From contig PYIU01000002.1 in assembly GCA_003415625.1 (NCBI GenBank), positions 806,001 through 870,000 of the forward strand: a DNA stretch of 64,000 bases, given 5' to 3'. Origin of the DNA: Aquanectria penicillioides (taxonomy: Eukaryota; Ascomycota; Sordariomycetes; Hypocreales; Nectriaceae). Under the pieces are notes generated by a model. It was not told the DNA's origin, ran no database searches, and saw only the letters and a list, made by a program, of their open reading frames with translations. Position numbers and translations under genes: made by a program. Positions 48,427 to 58,895 of the stretch are shown here, piece by piece (within the stretch, counting starts at the first letter, position 1; the number at the start of each line of letters is the position of its first letter).

Positions 48427-49408
48427 CCCATCATATTTCATCATTCTGTATTTTGTATCGTCCACTCCCCTTTGCATTTCCCCTTTTCCTCGCTTCTTCC
48501 TTGGAAACTGGTCCCAGAAAACAGGAATTCGTGGCAGGGCTAAAGGGATCAGAGCAGCTGAAGGAAATAGAATGAGAGACATACATACAGACAAACAAAC
48601 ACGAAGCCAGCCAGAGTTGCCACTTCACTTAGAGAGCTGTCGTCCCAGCTGGACAAGGTCATGACTGTCGTCACCTCACGTCACGCCTTGACCTGACCTG
48701 TGCTTCTTTTGACAGCACCGGCGTGGGCGTTGGCGTTGGCACTGCGGAGCCAGGCGCCATTCTCTTTGATCTAGGTAGCTCTGGGGAAGGCCGCGTCCGT
48801 CTTTTTGTTCCCGCTAACTACCTAGACTGGCGGGGAAACGAAGCTTGCCAGGATCAGAGGTGGGAAAAAAAACCAGAGGGAAAAAAAAAAATATCGAACT
48901 GGGGCGACGCAGCAAGATGGAGCCGCTCGGTGGACCCCGCGCATCGAACCGAGCTGAGAAGAGAACGGGAATAAGAACCATCCCCTGCCAAACGAGGCGT
49001 CGTTAGTCCCGGCGGAACACCCGGCGGCACGGTCTCTGATTTCGAATCTACTATCCGTATCTGAAACAAAACATTATGCTTATGGGCTACGGGAATTAGG
49101 TACAGTGACTGAGATACGCAATACGCGATACGCGCACCTTAACGAGGTAGCCATTTTTGACCACCAAGAAAGGAAGAAGAAAAAAATATAGCGAGAAGGA
49201 AAAAGTAAAAAAAAAATGACTCCACAAGCATACCCCCAGCTGTATCAGCGTAATCAGTTTTCGTCACCATTCAGCTCGCCTGGTCCCGGCAATGAGCCAC
49301 TATGGGCTCCCGCAAGCCCTGCCCGCCGCCGTTGTGGAGAAAAGAACAACTCTAAGAGGTTTGACGTAGATGCCAAGCCCCTAAGGCGATGCCGCTAGCA
49401 CAGCTGTC

Positions 49409-51406
49409 TTAGGTGCACGTCCCGTATCCAGCTTGGCAACCGCTGCCACAGTGAGCAGTGCTGCTACCACTGCAGCCAGACAAAGAGTCTCTTGGTTAGC
49501 TATGCGTGTGCTTGCCATGCAGGTAGGTAGGTGAGGTAGTTAGGTCGGTGATGTGGGGTGGGGGAGTGAGGACGGAGTGGGAGAGAAATGTCGGGGAGCA
49601 GGCACGCCGCTGATCGCGATTTATACGATCAGCGGGTTGATAATGACGGCACTTACCAATATCCGTACTTAGAACAGCACGTCTTGGTTCCATAGTTGAG
49701 GCATGTGGCCTTGTAAGTAACTCCGCACAGGCCGTTGGTGGTGTTGATGATACCACCCGAACCCGAGTTGCATTCGCCAAAGTCGACGTCGCAGCCGGTA
49801 CCACAGTAAGAGTCGGAACTTCCACTACGACGGAGGGGAAAGAAAAACACAGCAGCGTTAGCTAGGTCCAATGCACGATGCAACAGCAGCCCAAGACGTG
49901 GGATGCCCAAAGGGGGGGAATCAAGGTGGGGGGAGGGAGCATGCCGAAAACCCATGCAACAGGGCTGAACTTTTTTTTTTTTTTCTCCCACCCGAACTCG
50001 AAAGAAAGAAAGAAATCAAAGGAAAATATCCAATTGGAGACTTACCAGTAGCCATAGAACGAGCAGCAGTTACCGAATGCAGATCCCTTGCAAGTATAGC
50101 CCGTGGTTCCGCCGCACTGCTGGTTGGGTGAGATGACAACGCCTCCAGTCGACGTGGCAGTGGTGGAGGACGCCGTCTTCGTCGTGGATGAGCTACCCGC
50201 CTTGCTGGTGGTGCTGGTTGTTTTGGTGGCGGAAGTGGTTGTGGTGCTGGCGCCATTCGAAGCGGTGCGGTACCAGTTCTGGACCGGGTCGCCCAGACAT
50301 TCTCCAACACTGACGAGCTTGTATCCACGGCTTTTGGCCGTCGTGATCATGTAAGCCGTCAGGTTGTGGACCGTCTGCTCATGCACATCGTGGTTTAGTA
50401 CAATGTACGAGCTGCCTGAGGGCGTGGTCGAGACTCCGGATGAGAACTTGTCCTTGGAGAGCTGAATCAGCGACGGCGAGTCGTTTTCCCAGTCCTTGGT
50501 GTCGAGGTTGGTGTTGATGACATGGTAGCCCAGATCGTTCATGAGGCCCTGGCATCCCGAGCTGACGCTGCACTCCAGGTAAGGGGGACGCATGTAAGTG
50601 GGGATCCACCCAAAGATGTTACGGAAGGCCATCTCGTTGTAGATCATCTCCGTCTTCCGGATAGTGCTGTTGACCTCGTTCAGGTTTCGATGCGACCAGG
50701 TGTGGCTAGCGATGTGGTGACCGGCAGCGTACATCTTCCTCAGGACCGTCGCCCATGCGGTTGTCGAATCAATGTGACCTTTGCCCCTGTTGTTGCCGGC
50801 GACGAAAAATGTCGCCGTGACGTTATGCGTGGCCAAGAGATCCAGGAATTCGTCAGTATAGACGTCCGGTCCGTCATCAAAAGTCAGCGCGATCACGCCA
50901 GACGTTGTGCACGATGTGATGATGCTGCCTGTTACGAGATGCCCTTCACGTCAGTATCTAGTAACATTCATCATGCAGCCGCCGACACGGCAACATTGAG
51001 GTTGCAAAACGCACCATAGGGAACGCTGCCGACCTTGGTGCGGACGATGCTCTCGGTGCTCGATCCGCCAGGGGAAGAGCTGGGTTCACAGGTTAGTCGC
51101 CATGCAGCATCCCTCCAATAGTCTGATACCCGGGAAACCTTACAAAGTGTCACAAGAGTCACTGTAATCCAACTGACAGCTAGATCCAGCGCAGTAATCC
51201 TCTGATGTGCCACAGTAGCCGCTCTCCGAGCAGCATTGCCCAGAGTTGCACGACCCGATGCCTTGACCACACTCATTGCCGGCAGCACGGCCTTGCATCA
51301 GAGCGTGTCTCGGCGACAGGACCTCGGCGGCCCATTGAGGACCCGCCTGGGCCATGCCGGCATTGAGCAAAAGGCAAGCGAGGGTGGTTGACGTAACAGC
51401 CTTCAT
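49409..51406 (-). CDS. secreted chitin deacetylase (CE4) with three CBM18 chitin-binding modules, 5 exons
   Basis: Exons 51406-51144, 51079-51015, 50928-50046, 49824-49657 and 49469-49409 give 479 residues. Order: signal peptide (MKAVTSTTLACLLLNAGMAQA); CBM18 at about 45-85 (CNSGQCCSESGYCG); CE4/NodB domain with TFDDGPD (about 125), HTWSH metal site, and RPPYLEC; a Ser/Thr linker (about 345-380); CBM18 number two (CCSFYGYCGSSDSYCG); CBM18 number three (CCSKYGYCGSSTAHCG) ending at the C-terminus. Known: CE4 deacetylases remove acetyl groups from chitin GlcNAc in the wall, making chitosan. The last two modules are each cut by an intron in the Cys codon of the YGYC motif. A catalytic NodB Asp-Asp and His-x3-His are present. 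Divergent from the nucleotide-sugar dehydrogenase across 2.5 kb. Confidence 0.92.
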
Positions 51407-53009
51407 ATTGATTGCGAACGTCTTGTAAGGCTACTAGGAGCGATATCAAAACTGAAAACGAGTGGCGACGACGACGAAGATGAGCTATGGAGAGGGCATC
51501 AAACGCTTGATAAGGGGAGGACAAGACACTCTATATTTACATTGGCACGCTTGCATGCATCGCTTATAAGCTTAAGAAAAGCCAATTCCCCAGGAAAGCT
51601 TGTACTCTAGGCCCCCAAGCTCGAACACGAGAAAAATGATCCAGCCAAGGCCTCTGTGCTGGCCAGGCGGTCGGGGGGGACCGACACGGTGTCTATGACC
51701 AGCGACACATCAAGCCATGTTTGTCTATGGGAGTTCTCAGGTGCCAAGAAGATGTCGAAGGTGGGCTGGGACTATTGAATTTAATGATTCTGCTTTTGGA
51801 TCTAATGTAGGGAATGGGACTCGTAAGCCAGTTGCGTTGATTCTCTGGTCTCTGATCTGCGCATGGAGCTGCGAGTGCCATACCGGGGGTGGAAAGACTT
51901 GGTCACGTTAGTGTGTCTTGCTATAGTGCGAGCCATAGATTCATCACATCATCCAGGTCGGTCGGGTAAATATAACACGGACTGTTAGTAACCCACACTT
52001 GCATTGCCGTTGGGGTTGCCTTGAGTCAGCTCGCTGGGGAGGTGGTTCCCAACTGCTAATCAGACGCTCGGCAGTAACAAGTCCGATCTCTGTTACCAAC
52101 AGCCTTGTAAGAGAAAACTCCGAGTTTGGGCGAAGCATTGCTCTGGAGGGGAAACTCGATCCACTGCTTCCACTTCCTTCTGCCTTGGGAAAAGAAGCCG
52201 AACCGTGCCCGTCCCAGGATCAGACTTGATGCAGGGTGAAATGGTGGCCGGGGGCAATTCGTATTGATTCCACTTTTTTTCATTTGTTGTGCAACATCCT
52301 GCAAAGAGAACGCCCAACTTCAAATGCACGTACATGCACGACCAAATGGTACCCACCCTAGTCGAAACCTCGCAAACCGACTTGGCAGAACTCACGGCTT
52401 GAGTTTTCGCCGTCAGCATCGCAAGGAAAATTCGATGATCCTTTCTCGGCAGCAGCTGCATGTCAGAGAGAAATAGAATAGAGGGGCTTTTGCGCATTCT
52501 CCGCGTAGTATGACACCACGTTGAGGTAACAGCTCCATATTGTTGCCGTGCTACCAGCCTCTTTCGGTGGTGCGGCGCGAACGGCCGGACCCAATGCAAC
52601 CGGGTTCACCGCGATCGCATGTTGCCTGAATCCGACAATATAGTGCTCACCAAAGACCGGTGGTGGCAGCCATCAATTCATCGGTGGCTGAAAAGCTGCA
52701 ATTATTGTTGGACGCCATTGTATGACAAGACGGGCGCAACAGGCCCCGTTCCTGAATTTTCGTCCACAGGCGATACATTGTATCAAGTAAGCATATCCCG
52801 CTCCACGTGTGGCCGGTAGAGATGGAGGGGCGGTGCCGCGGAGAAGGAGGGTTGCGGCCGGCCAAAGTACTGGTACATGGAGCCTGTACACCTACATCAG
52901 TCGGTTAGATTCTGGCCATTCCCTCTCTGTCGACTTCGATCCAATTGCCCTGGACTAGATCCCTGTCGCAGATCTGTCGGCGGGACCACAGCGAATACCC
53001 CCGAAGATC

Positions 53010-53046
53010 AGCTTGGCTGGTTGGCTGGCTAGCTGGCTGGCTGGCT
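53010..53046. repeat. GGCT/TGGC tetranucleotide repeat
   Basis: About nine imperfect copies of a 4-base GGCT unit. Confidence 0.85.
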
Positions 53047-53255
53047 GAGATGTATTGAGGACTTGCGTGGTCGACTCATCATTGTCATTCCCGCTGGCGC
53101 TGGCGCTGGCAAGGCTGCCCCATCATCACCGTGCGCGCCAATTTCGCTCAGCCCGAGCTCAAGTGATCCCAGACATGCATCTCCCAACTAGTTGCGTTAT
53201 CCCATCAGTCTTGGAGGACCAGGAGCCACCGACCCTGGTCCTCGTCCCAGTTCCG

Positions 53256-53257
<2 letters not shown>

Positions 53258-53287
<30 letters not shown>

Positions 53288-53288
53288 A
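53258..53288. repeat. GT dinucleotide microsatellite
   Basis: About twelve or more GT units with one GC interruption at the left end. Confidence 0.9.
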
Positions 53289-53932
53289 CAGCCTCGCCGT
53301 CTTGTGAAACTGCCCGGCGGGATTGTCTTGGATGATGCAGGCACGCCAGGCCAAGGATCGTTTCCGTACCTCAGACTACCGTGATTCGCGCGCGGTATAC
53401 AGCTGTCAAACAAGATACCAACACGAACGGAAGGAACACTCGACCTGGCGTCCAAATCAAGTTACGAGGTGGCGGGTTCTGGGCTCGGCTGATGATCACA
53501 GGGGCCCGGTTGTCGTGCTGAGGTCGGGACAATGGCCCTCCCTGTCCAAGAGACGTGACAGCTATTGGAATAGTTTTTTTTTTTTTTTCGAGCCGCACGC
53601 CCATGGGAGGCGTTCTTACCGTATCCGGCCAGAAGCCATGTTGAAGTGGGCATGAACTGGAGAGAGGAAATATCACTTCTGTTTGTTGGACACAGCTTGG
53701 CGAGGGTGCTGACGTGGAGTCGGGCAGAAGCACGAAGTCGCTCCCCATCTCTGGACAATATTGTGATCTTTTGGCAAAGTCACTGCGTCACTGCACCCCC
53801 CGTCAAGCCTGTAGCCCACTATCAGTGTCAGCTCTTTGCGCTTTTGGATATCTTGCCCTGGGGCCCCGTTGAATTCCGAGTGCCGCTCACTCTTCGTTCG
53901 TTAGCAGCAGACCACCGTCGATCGTTCCCATC

Positions 53933-55285
53933 ATGACCCAACTTCTGCCCCAAAACTTCCTGACTCAGGGGCTTCCCCTAACTCCTCATGAGGAGAACCC
54001 CAAGCCATGGAGTTTCTCTGACCGAGGATACTACGACATCACTCCTCCCAGCGAAATTTCCGAGTCGGAAGATGTCTTTGCTCGGCCTGTGGTTGAGTCC
54101 ATCGACAAGAACACAGAACCCCTCGTGGCCGTCATCGGTGTCGGCTACGTTGGTGAGCACCTTGTGAGCGTCTTTTCGAACAATTATAATGTCCTTGGGT
54201 ACGATGTCTCGGAAGCTCGAGCCCAGCAATTGGCCAAAAACCAGGCTGCTGATAGCAGGGTGCGATTCACATCCAAGGCCAGTGATCTTGCTGAAGCCAC
54301 CCACTTCTTGATCTCGGTTCCGACACTGTTGCTCCCAGACAAGACCATTGACTCTTCATTCCTCCGGAGTGCCCTGTCTGCTGTCGGTCTGTATGCGCGT
54401 CGAGGCGCCACTGTCGTCGTCGAGAGTTCGGTTGCTGTCGGCATGACCCGTGCCCTACTTGGACCTCTTGCCAAAGAACGCGGATACTTTGCTGGCATGT
54501 CTCCTGAGCGTGTTGATCCTGGTCGAATCGAGCCCCCGGCCCATTCCATCCCCAAGGTCGTATCTGGTCTAGACGATATTGTTCCAGGCTCTCTTGATGC
54601 CATCATTCGGCTCTACTCCCAATCCTTTGACCAGGTCGTTCCCGTCTCTCGACCTGAGGTTGCCGAAATGATGAAGCTGTACGAGAATTGTCAGCGAATG
54701 GTCTGCATTGCGTACGCCAACGAGATGGCCGACGCCTGTCTTGGACATAACATCGACCCTTATGAAGTTTGCCGCGCCGCATCCACCAAGCCATTTGGTT
54801 ACATGCCCTTCTCGCCAGGCTTGGGAGTCGGCGGGCACTGCATCCCTGTCAATCCGTGGTACTTGCTCTCCAACAGCAACTTCCCTCTCCTTCAGAAAGC
54901 TGCTGAAAAAATGACCGCCCGCCCAGCTGCCATTGCGCAGCGTGCCGTGGACCGCCTGTACTCTGAGGCGCGCGACGGTGTTCGCCCTCGGGTGCTCGTC
55001 GCGGGTATCGGCTTCAAACGTGGCCAATCGCATCTAGCTAACTCACCAGGCCTAGAGCTAGTCAAGAGCCTTGTGTTGACTGACAAGGTCGATGTCACCT
55101 GGGCGGACCCTCTCGTGAAGCAGGAAGCTGTTCCTCAGATCGCGAGGCTGGCTGACAGCGACTGGAACGTGGAGTCGCTGGAGCAGAAGTTCGACATGAT
55201 AATTGTCGCATTTCGCCAAGACGGACTCGACTTCGAACTCCTCGAGCGGGTCCGAGGCGTGCACATTGAGCGCTGGTGCGTCTAA
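53933..55285 (+). CDS. nucleotide-sugar 6-dehydrogenase, UDP-HexNAc (WbpA/WecC) type
   Basis: Single exon, 450 residues. Seen: an N-terminal extension of about 60 residues without a signal peptide; the NAD motif GVGYVG (69-74); MSPERVDPGR; MKLYENCQRM in the central domain; and PGLGVGGHCIPVNPWYL with the catalytic Cys at about 303; then a C-terminal nucleotide-binding domain starting near VLVAGIGFKRG. Known: a GGHCIPVxPxYL active site marks the UDP-GlcNAc/UDP-ManNAc dehydrogenases of bacterial polysaccharide loci, whereas eukaryotic UDP-glucose dehydrogenases carry GFGGSCF. The enzyme should therefore oxidise the C6 alcohol of a UDP-sugar, more likely UDP-HexNAc than UDP-glucose, to the uronate. 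The lack of introns and the bacterial-type motif suggest transfer from bacteria (inference). Substrate unproven. Confidence 0.88.
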   Translation: MTQLLPQNFLTQGLPLTPHEENPKPWSFSDRGYYDITPPSEISESEDVFARPVVESIDKNTEPLVAVIGVGYVGEHLVSVFSNNYNVLGYDVSEARAQQLAKNQAADSRVRFTSKASDLAEATHFLISVPTLLLPDKTIDSSFLRSALSAVGLYARRGATVVVESSVAVGMTRALLGPLAKERGYFAGMSPERVDPGRIEPPAHSIPKVVSGLDDIVPGSLDAIIRLYSQSFDQVVPVSRPEVAEMMKLYENCQRMVCIAYANEMADACLGHNIDPYEVCRAASTKPFGYMPFSPGLGVGGHCIPVNPWYLLSNSNFPLLQKAAEKMTARPAAIAQRAVDRLYSEARDGVRPRVLVAGIGFKRGQSHLANSPGLELVKSLVLTDKVDVTWADPLVKQEAVPQIARLADSDWNVESLEQKFDMIIVAFRQDGLDFELLERVRGVHIERWCV

Positions 55286-56299
55286 GCTCACTCAAAGCCC
55301 GAGGGCCCGAGAGCCCGAGAGCCCAAGCTATGGGGCAGCATCGGCGGCGATGCTGGCGCTTCATGCCTATAACTGCATCCGAGGCGAGTGATGATGAAGG
55401 TGCCAGGTGCCTTTGTGTCCATGTTGCTCGTCACGTCGTTGAGTTTGAGTTTGGGCATCAGGGTCAAGGACCAAGGCGGTGGCGTTACTTGGCACCGCTG
55501 ACCGGTATTGTTCCGTGTTCGCAGTCGCAAAGGGAAAGATCGTGGCACGGCCGTTGGCGTGGAAAGCGCCACCACCAGCTTTGAGTCAGTCACTCGCTAC
55601 TCCCTTGTTTTTTTTTTTTGTTCTGCTTATGTGGCTTGGCGCTGCCCTCTTTGCAAATCTGGGATAATAAGCGAAGCCTTCAAAATCACAAAACTGCTGC
55701 TCAACGACGAGACGGCTGAGCAATCCAAGAGAAAAAAAAACGTTAGGCATGAGGGGTTTAAGTAATGGAAGGTGATAAATGCGGCAATGAATCGATGGTT
55801 ATCTTTTAGTGAGCAACAATGGGAGGGATCTACAGATACGACGACACTTATCTTTGGGGGGATGGGGGCCATCTCAATACACGGAAAATAAGGGGCAGGT
55901 TCTAGGGTATCGCCGGAGCCAACTCATCCCATCCTCTATACGGCTGTCCGACGGCGTTTATAATATTTTGGATTTGTTTTATCTATCTATTTATTTTATT
56001 CAATTTCATTTCTATGGGCCGATGCAAGTAGTAGTTCGTTCTGCAATAGAGAGAGAAAACGAGCGGATTTCTGAAGAGTTGAGGTTGTTGGTGGCTTGCC
56101 TCCCAACGTCTACCCTACATGTCGACCGGGAACATATGTCGCAATCGTGATACCAACACGGAGATAAAGGCCTTATCTTTGGAAAGTAATGCGTCGGTAT
56201 CTTCCATACCCCTCTTTCAGTTAGAGTTGATTAGGCATGAACCAATATTTTTCATTCTCCACGTAGTTTCATATTGGGTCCCTTGTAAGCTACCTCGAA
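55286..56299. other. intergenic region
   Basis: About 1 kb. A 9-base AGCCCGAGA-like unit repeats about four times at 55296-55325 right after the stop codon of the dehydrogenase. Otherwise AT-rich near 55.9-56.0 kb. No gene seen. Confidence 0.5.
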
Positions 56300-57263
56300 T
56301 CATTTCTCTCCAAGTCGCAGTAGTTCCTCGCAGTAATCCACAAACTTCAACCCTAAAGTAAAATGAGTCTCTCCTTCTTCCTCGTAGAGCACCGCGCCAG
56401 GAACTCTCTCTGCAATCCACCTGCCCATGTGCTTAGTTGCATTCTCGTCCTCCGTGCCGTACCACAGAACCAAGGGTCGGCCGTGATCTGAAGCAAAAGG
56501 AATCTCTTAGAGCTTGAAATCTCATTCATTGACGAATATTTCACTTTCGTACATGTAGCCTTCAAGTCCTTGAATCGAGGACTCGGCGAGGCAAGCCGCG
56601 GAGCACTTGCGGGTTTCCGGCTTCAACACGACCTGTTGGTCGCGGGGCTTGAGCTGTTTGATTAAAGCCCCGATCTTCTTGTCTACCTCTGCTTCCATCC
56701 TGGGATCGGCGATAATGTCCTCTGGAGGGCCGGTGGCTGGGTGTTTGGGAACTGGCAACAAACAGTGGGATAGCCATCTCAGCAACCTGGGTGTCCACTT
56801 GGCCATGTACAAGCTCAATTTGGTGTTCCAATTGACGCCCAACAGAGAACCCGCCCATGGTGCGATACCGGCTACCACCGCCACAGCCTTGAGACCATCG
56901 TCAGGCTTTAGATGCCTTGCGCATGCCAACGCAAAAGGGCCACCGCCGCTGCCGCCCATAACGACATATTCTTTGAGTCCAAGATGTGTTGCCCGTGCAT
57001 TTACATCGCTTGCATATCCCCCAATGGTACCACTAGGACTTATCTCTGACCTGCCAAAACCGGGCCGGTCTGGAGAAATGAGCCTGATATTGCGCTCATG
57101 TAGTTGGTCATGGAAATTCCTGGCATTCTAGGCGTGAAGAGGGTGTTCCATGAAGGAAAATGACTGGTCGTCCCGTAAGCGACCCGAATTCGGCCCATGA
57201 GATGAGCCGCTCTGCACCAGGGAGACGAAATGAGATGAGGGGTTTTTCTGACTCTGAAGCCAT
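56300..57263 (-). pseudogene. alpha/beta-hydrolase, broken by one frameshift and two stops
   Basis: From ATG at 57263 the minus strand reads MASESEKPLISFRLPGAERL and the HGTPSSRLE oxyanion block. At about 57113-57117 one extra base breaks the frame; beyond it the protein continues with ISPDRPGFGRSEISP and the nucleophile elbow GGSGGGPFALACARH. Then, after EIFVNE, the same frame has TGA (56520 region) and TAA six codons later. It resumes with HGRPLVLWYGTEDENATKHM and the conserved His in EGETHFTLG, and ends with its own TGA at 56300. The first stop sits where relatives have Trp (TGG to TGA). Known: such proteins are soluble alpha/beta hydrolases of unknown substrate. No intron explains the breaks. 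Very likely non-functional. Confidence 0.85.
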
Positions 57264-58895
57264 TTCGAAACAATGAGTTTATCAGCGGGAATGAAGAAGC
57301 GATGGAAATTGAAAAGCCGACTAAGGAAGTTGTGGAATAAAGCTGGTGAGGCCGAATGCAACCTGGTCGAGGTATATGTATATATCCACATATATATAAC
57401 ACAGTACAAGTTGATCGGCCCATTTAGACAAACTTGAATTCTCTCATTGATGTGCCGGTTTTCTCGTTCTGCACCCTATAATTCGGTTGCCTAGCAGTTT
57501 TGAAGCCAGCTCGGCTGTCTGGCTTCTATTGTCACGCCTTGCATCTGGGCAACGAGTAACTGAAGTAGCGCCCAAGCTAAATTCTCTATTCTATGTTTAA
57601 ATGGAACTTTGTTTTGTGCTTTAATTCAAGGGCAGTGGCTATCCTCAGGCAGCAGTTTGATAATGGATAAGCCACAGTAGCTGACGATGTGGCGTCTTTA
57701 GTATCGCTAGATTGCGGCCCTGACAGCTGGATCATTCACTGTAATGGCTTGAAGAATTCATGTTGCCTTGACTTATGCATTGCATAGATTCCGACTCGCT
57801 TTATTTTAATGGATTGTTGTATTAAAATACCATTGATCACTTTCGTGTCAGCTGCGACCATGACCATAGCACAAGCTTCGCTGACGGTTGGCGCATCTGC
57901 AAACCATTCATGTTAGGTGATTTATCCGCCTACTGGATTCACTTGGTCTAGCCCGCAACGCATCTCCTGGAGGAATCTTTCGTATCCCAAGAGGAGAAAT
58001 GTTATATATTTGAAAGATGATATGCCAATGGCGATAGGGATCATTTAATTGCGTGATATCCGTACATTTCTCAACTGGACTAGATAACGTTCCTTTGAGT
58101 TCGGATCTGCTATCAACACAATGGCCTGATGCAGGTTCATGCCGATGACGTCGCTGTAAGACCAGACCATTTACCTGCCCAACAACAAATGACTTGAAGG
58201 GATTGAATTGAATAAATGAAAATTATTAGGAAAACATTAGAGGTCGAAAGAATAAGGTCCGTCACCTTGTGATGTACGTTCGAAGATACTCTGGTTAGAA
58301 CTAGATGACGTATGACGGAACCTCGAACCTAGGCTGGATTTTCCATTTATTGCCGGCGAGAGAGAGCCGAAGGGTTCTAGAATTTTCCCGCAAATAGATA
58401 ATGTAGTCTTCATCGGGATTCTGAGATGGTATTGCAAATTTTTGATGGCGTATTTGTCGATGATAGCACAAATTCCTGTACTGGGGTCATAGAACCAGTT
58501 GCCCGGAGATCACCTCCGCAACGCGATTATGGTGATGGTGTTCTGTAATCGCAACATATCCAATGGCCAGCACCAAGTTGTCAAGGCCGCTTTAAGCATT
58601 GATCTCTTGTATTGATGATCCTGGCGCATCCGCTGTGCCATGCCTGAATGTGTTGGGTCGTCATGGTTGACGTAGGCGCGCTCAACCTGACGATCAATGT
58701 TCCAGCCTCCCTCCATCCTTCTCGACTCTGGTTGACGTCAATCCAACATGATTTGACGGAAAGTGATCTGAGAGAATGTTAAATGCCTGAGTATATAATT
58801 CAAGGCGATCATTTCGGTGGCTTGCCCAATTCGTATTCTTCATTTGCCTGGGATATCGCTACTATCCGGCGTCACAGTGCCTCAGACTAGACGCT
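57264..58895. other. AT-rich intergenic region
   Basis: About 1.6 kb with short frames only and no recognisable gene. AT-rich in 57.55-58.1 kb. Confidence 0.5.

Larger units (their letters stand above)
44185..49408. other. 5.2-kb intergenic region, locally repetitive, no supported gene
   Basis: GC-rich low-complexity DNA. Long open frames on both strands at 47.2-48.2 kb overlap each other and consist of biased His/Arg/Cys/Thr-rich sequence; none looks like a protein. The first kilobase should contain the GT2 promoter. Contains several short tandem repeats, listed separately. Confidence 0.55.
51407..53932. promoter_or_regulatory. 2.5-kb divergent region deacetylase / nucleotide-sugar dehydrogenase
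   Basis: No supported gene. Both promoters lie here. Contains a TGGC tetranucleotide run near 53.0 kb, a GT dinucleotide run near 53.26 kb and a T run at 53574-53588. Confidence 0.5.
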
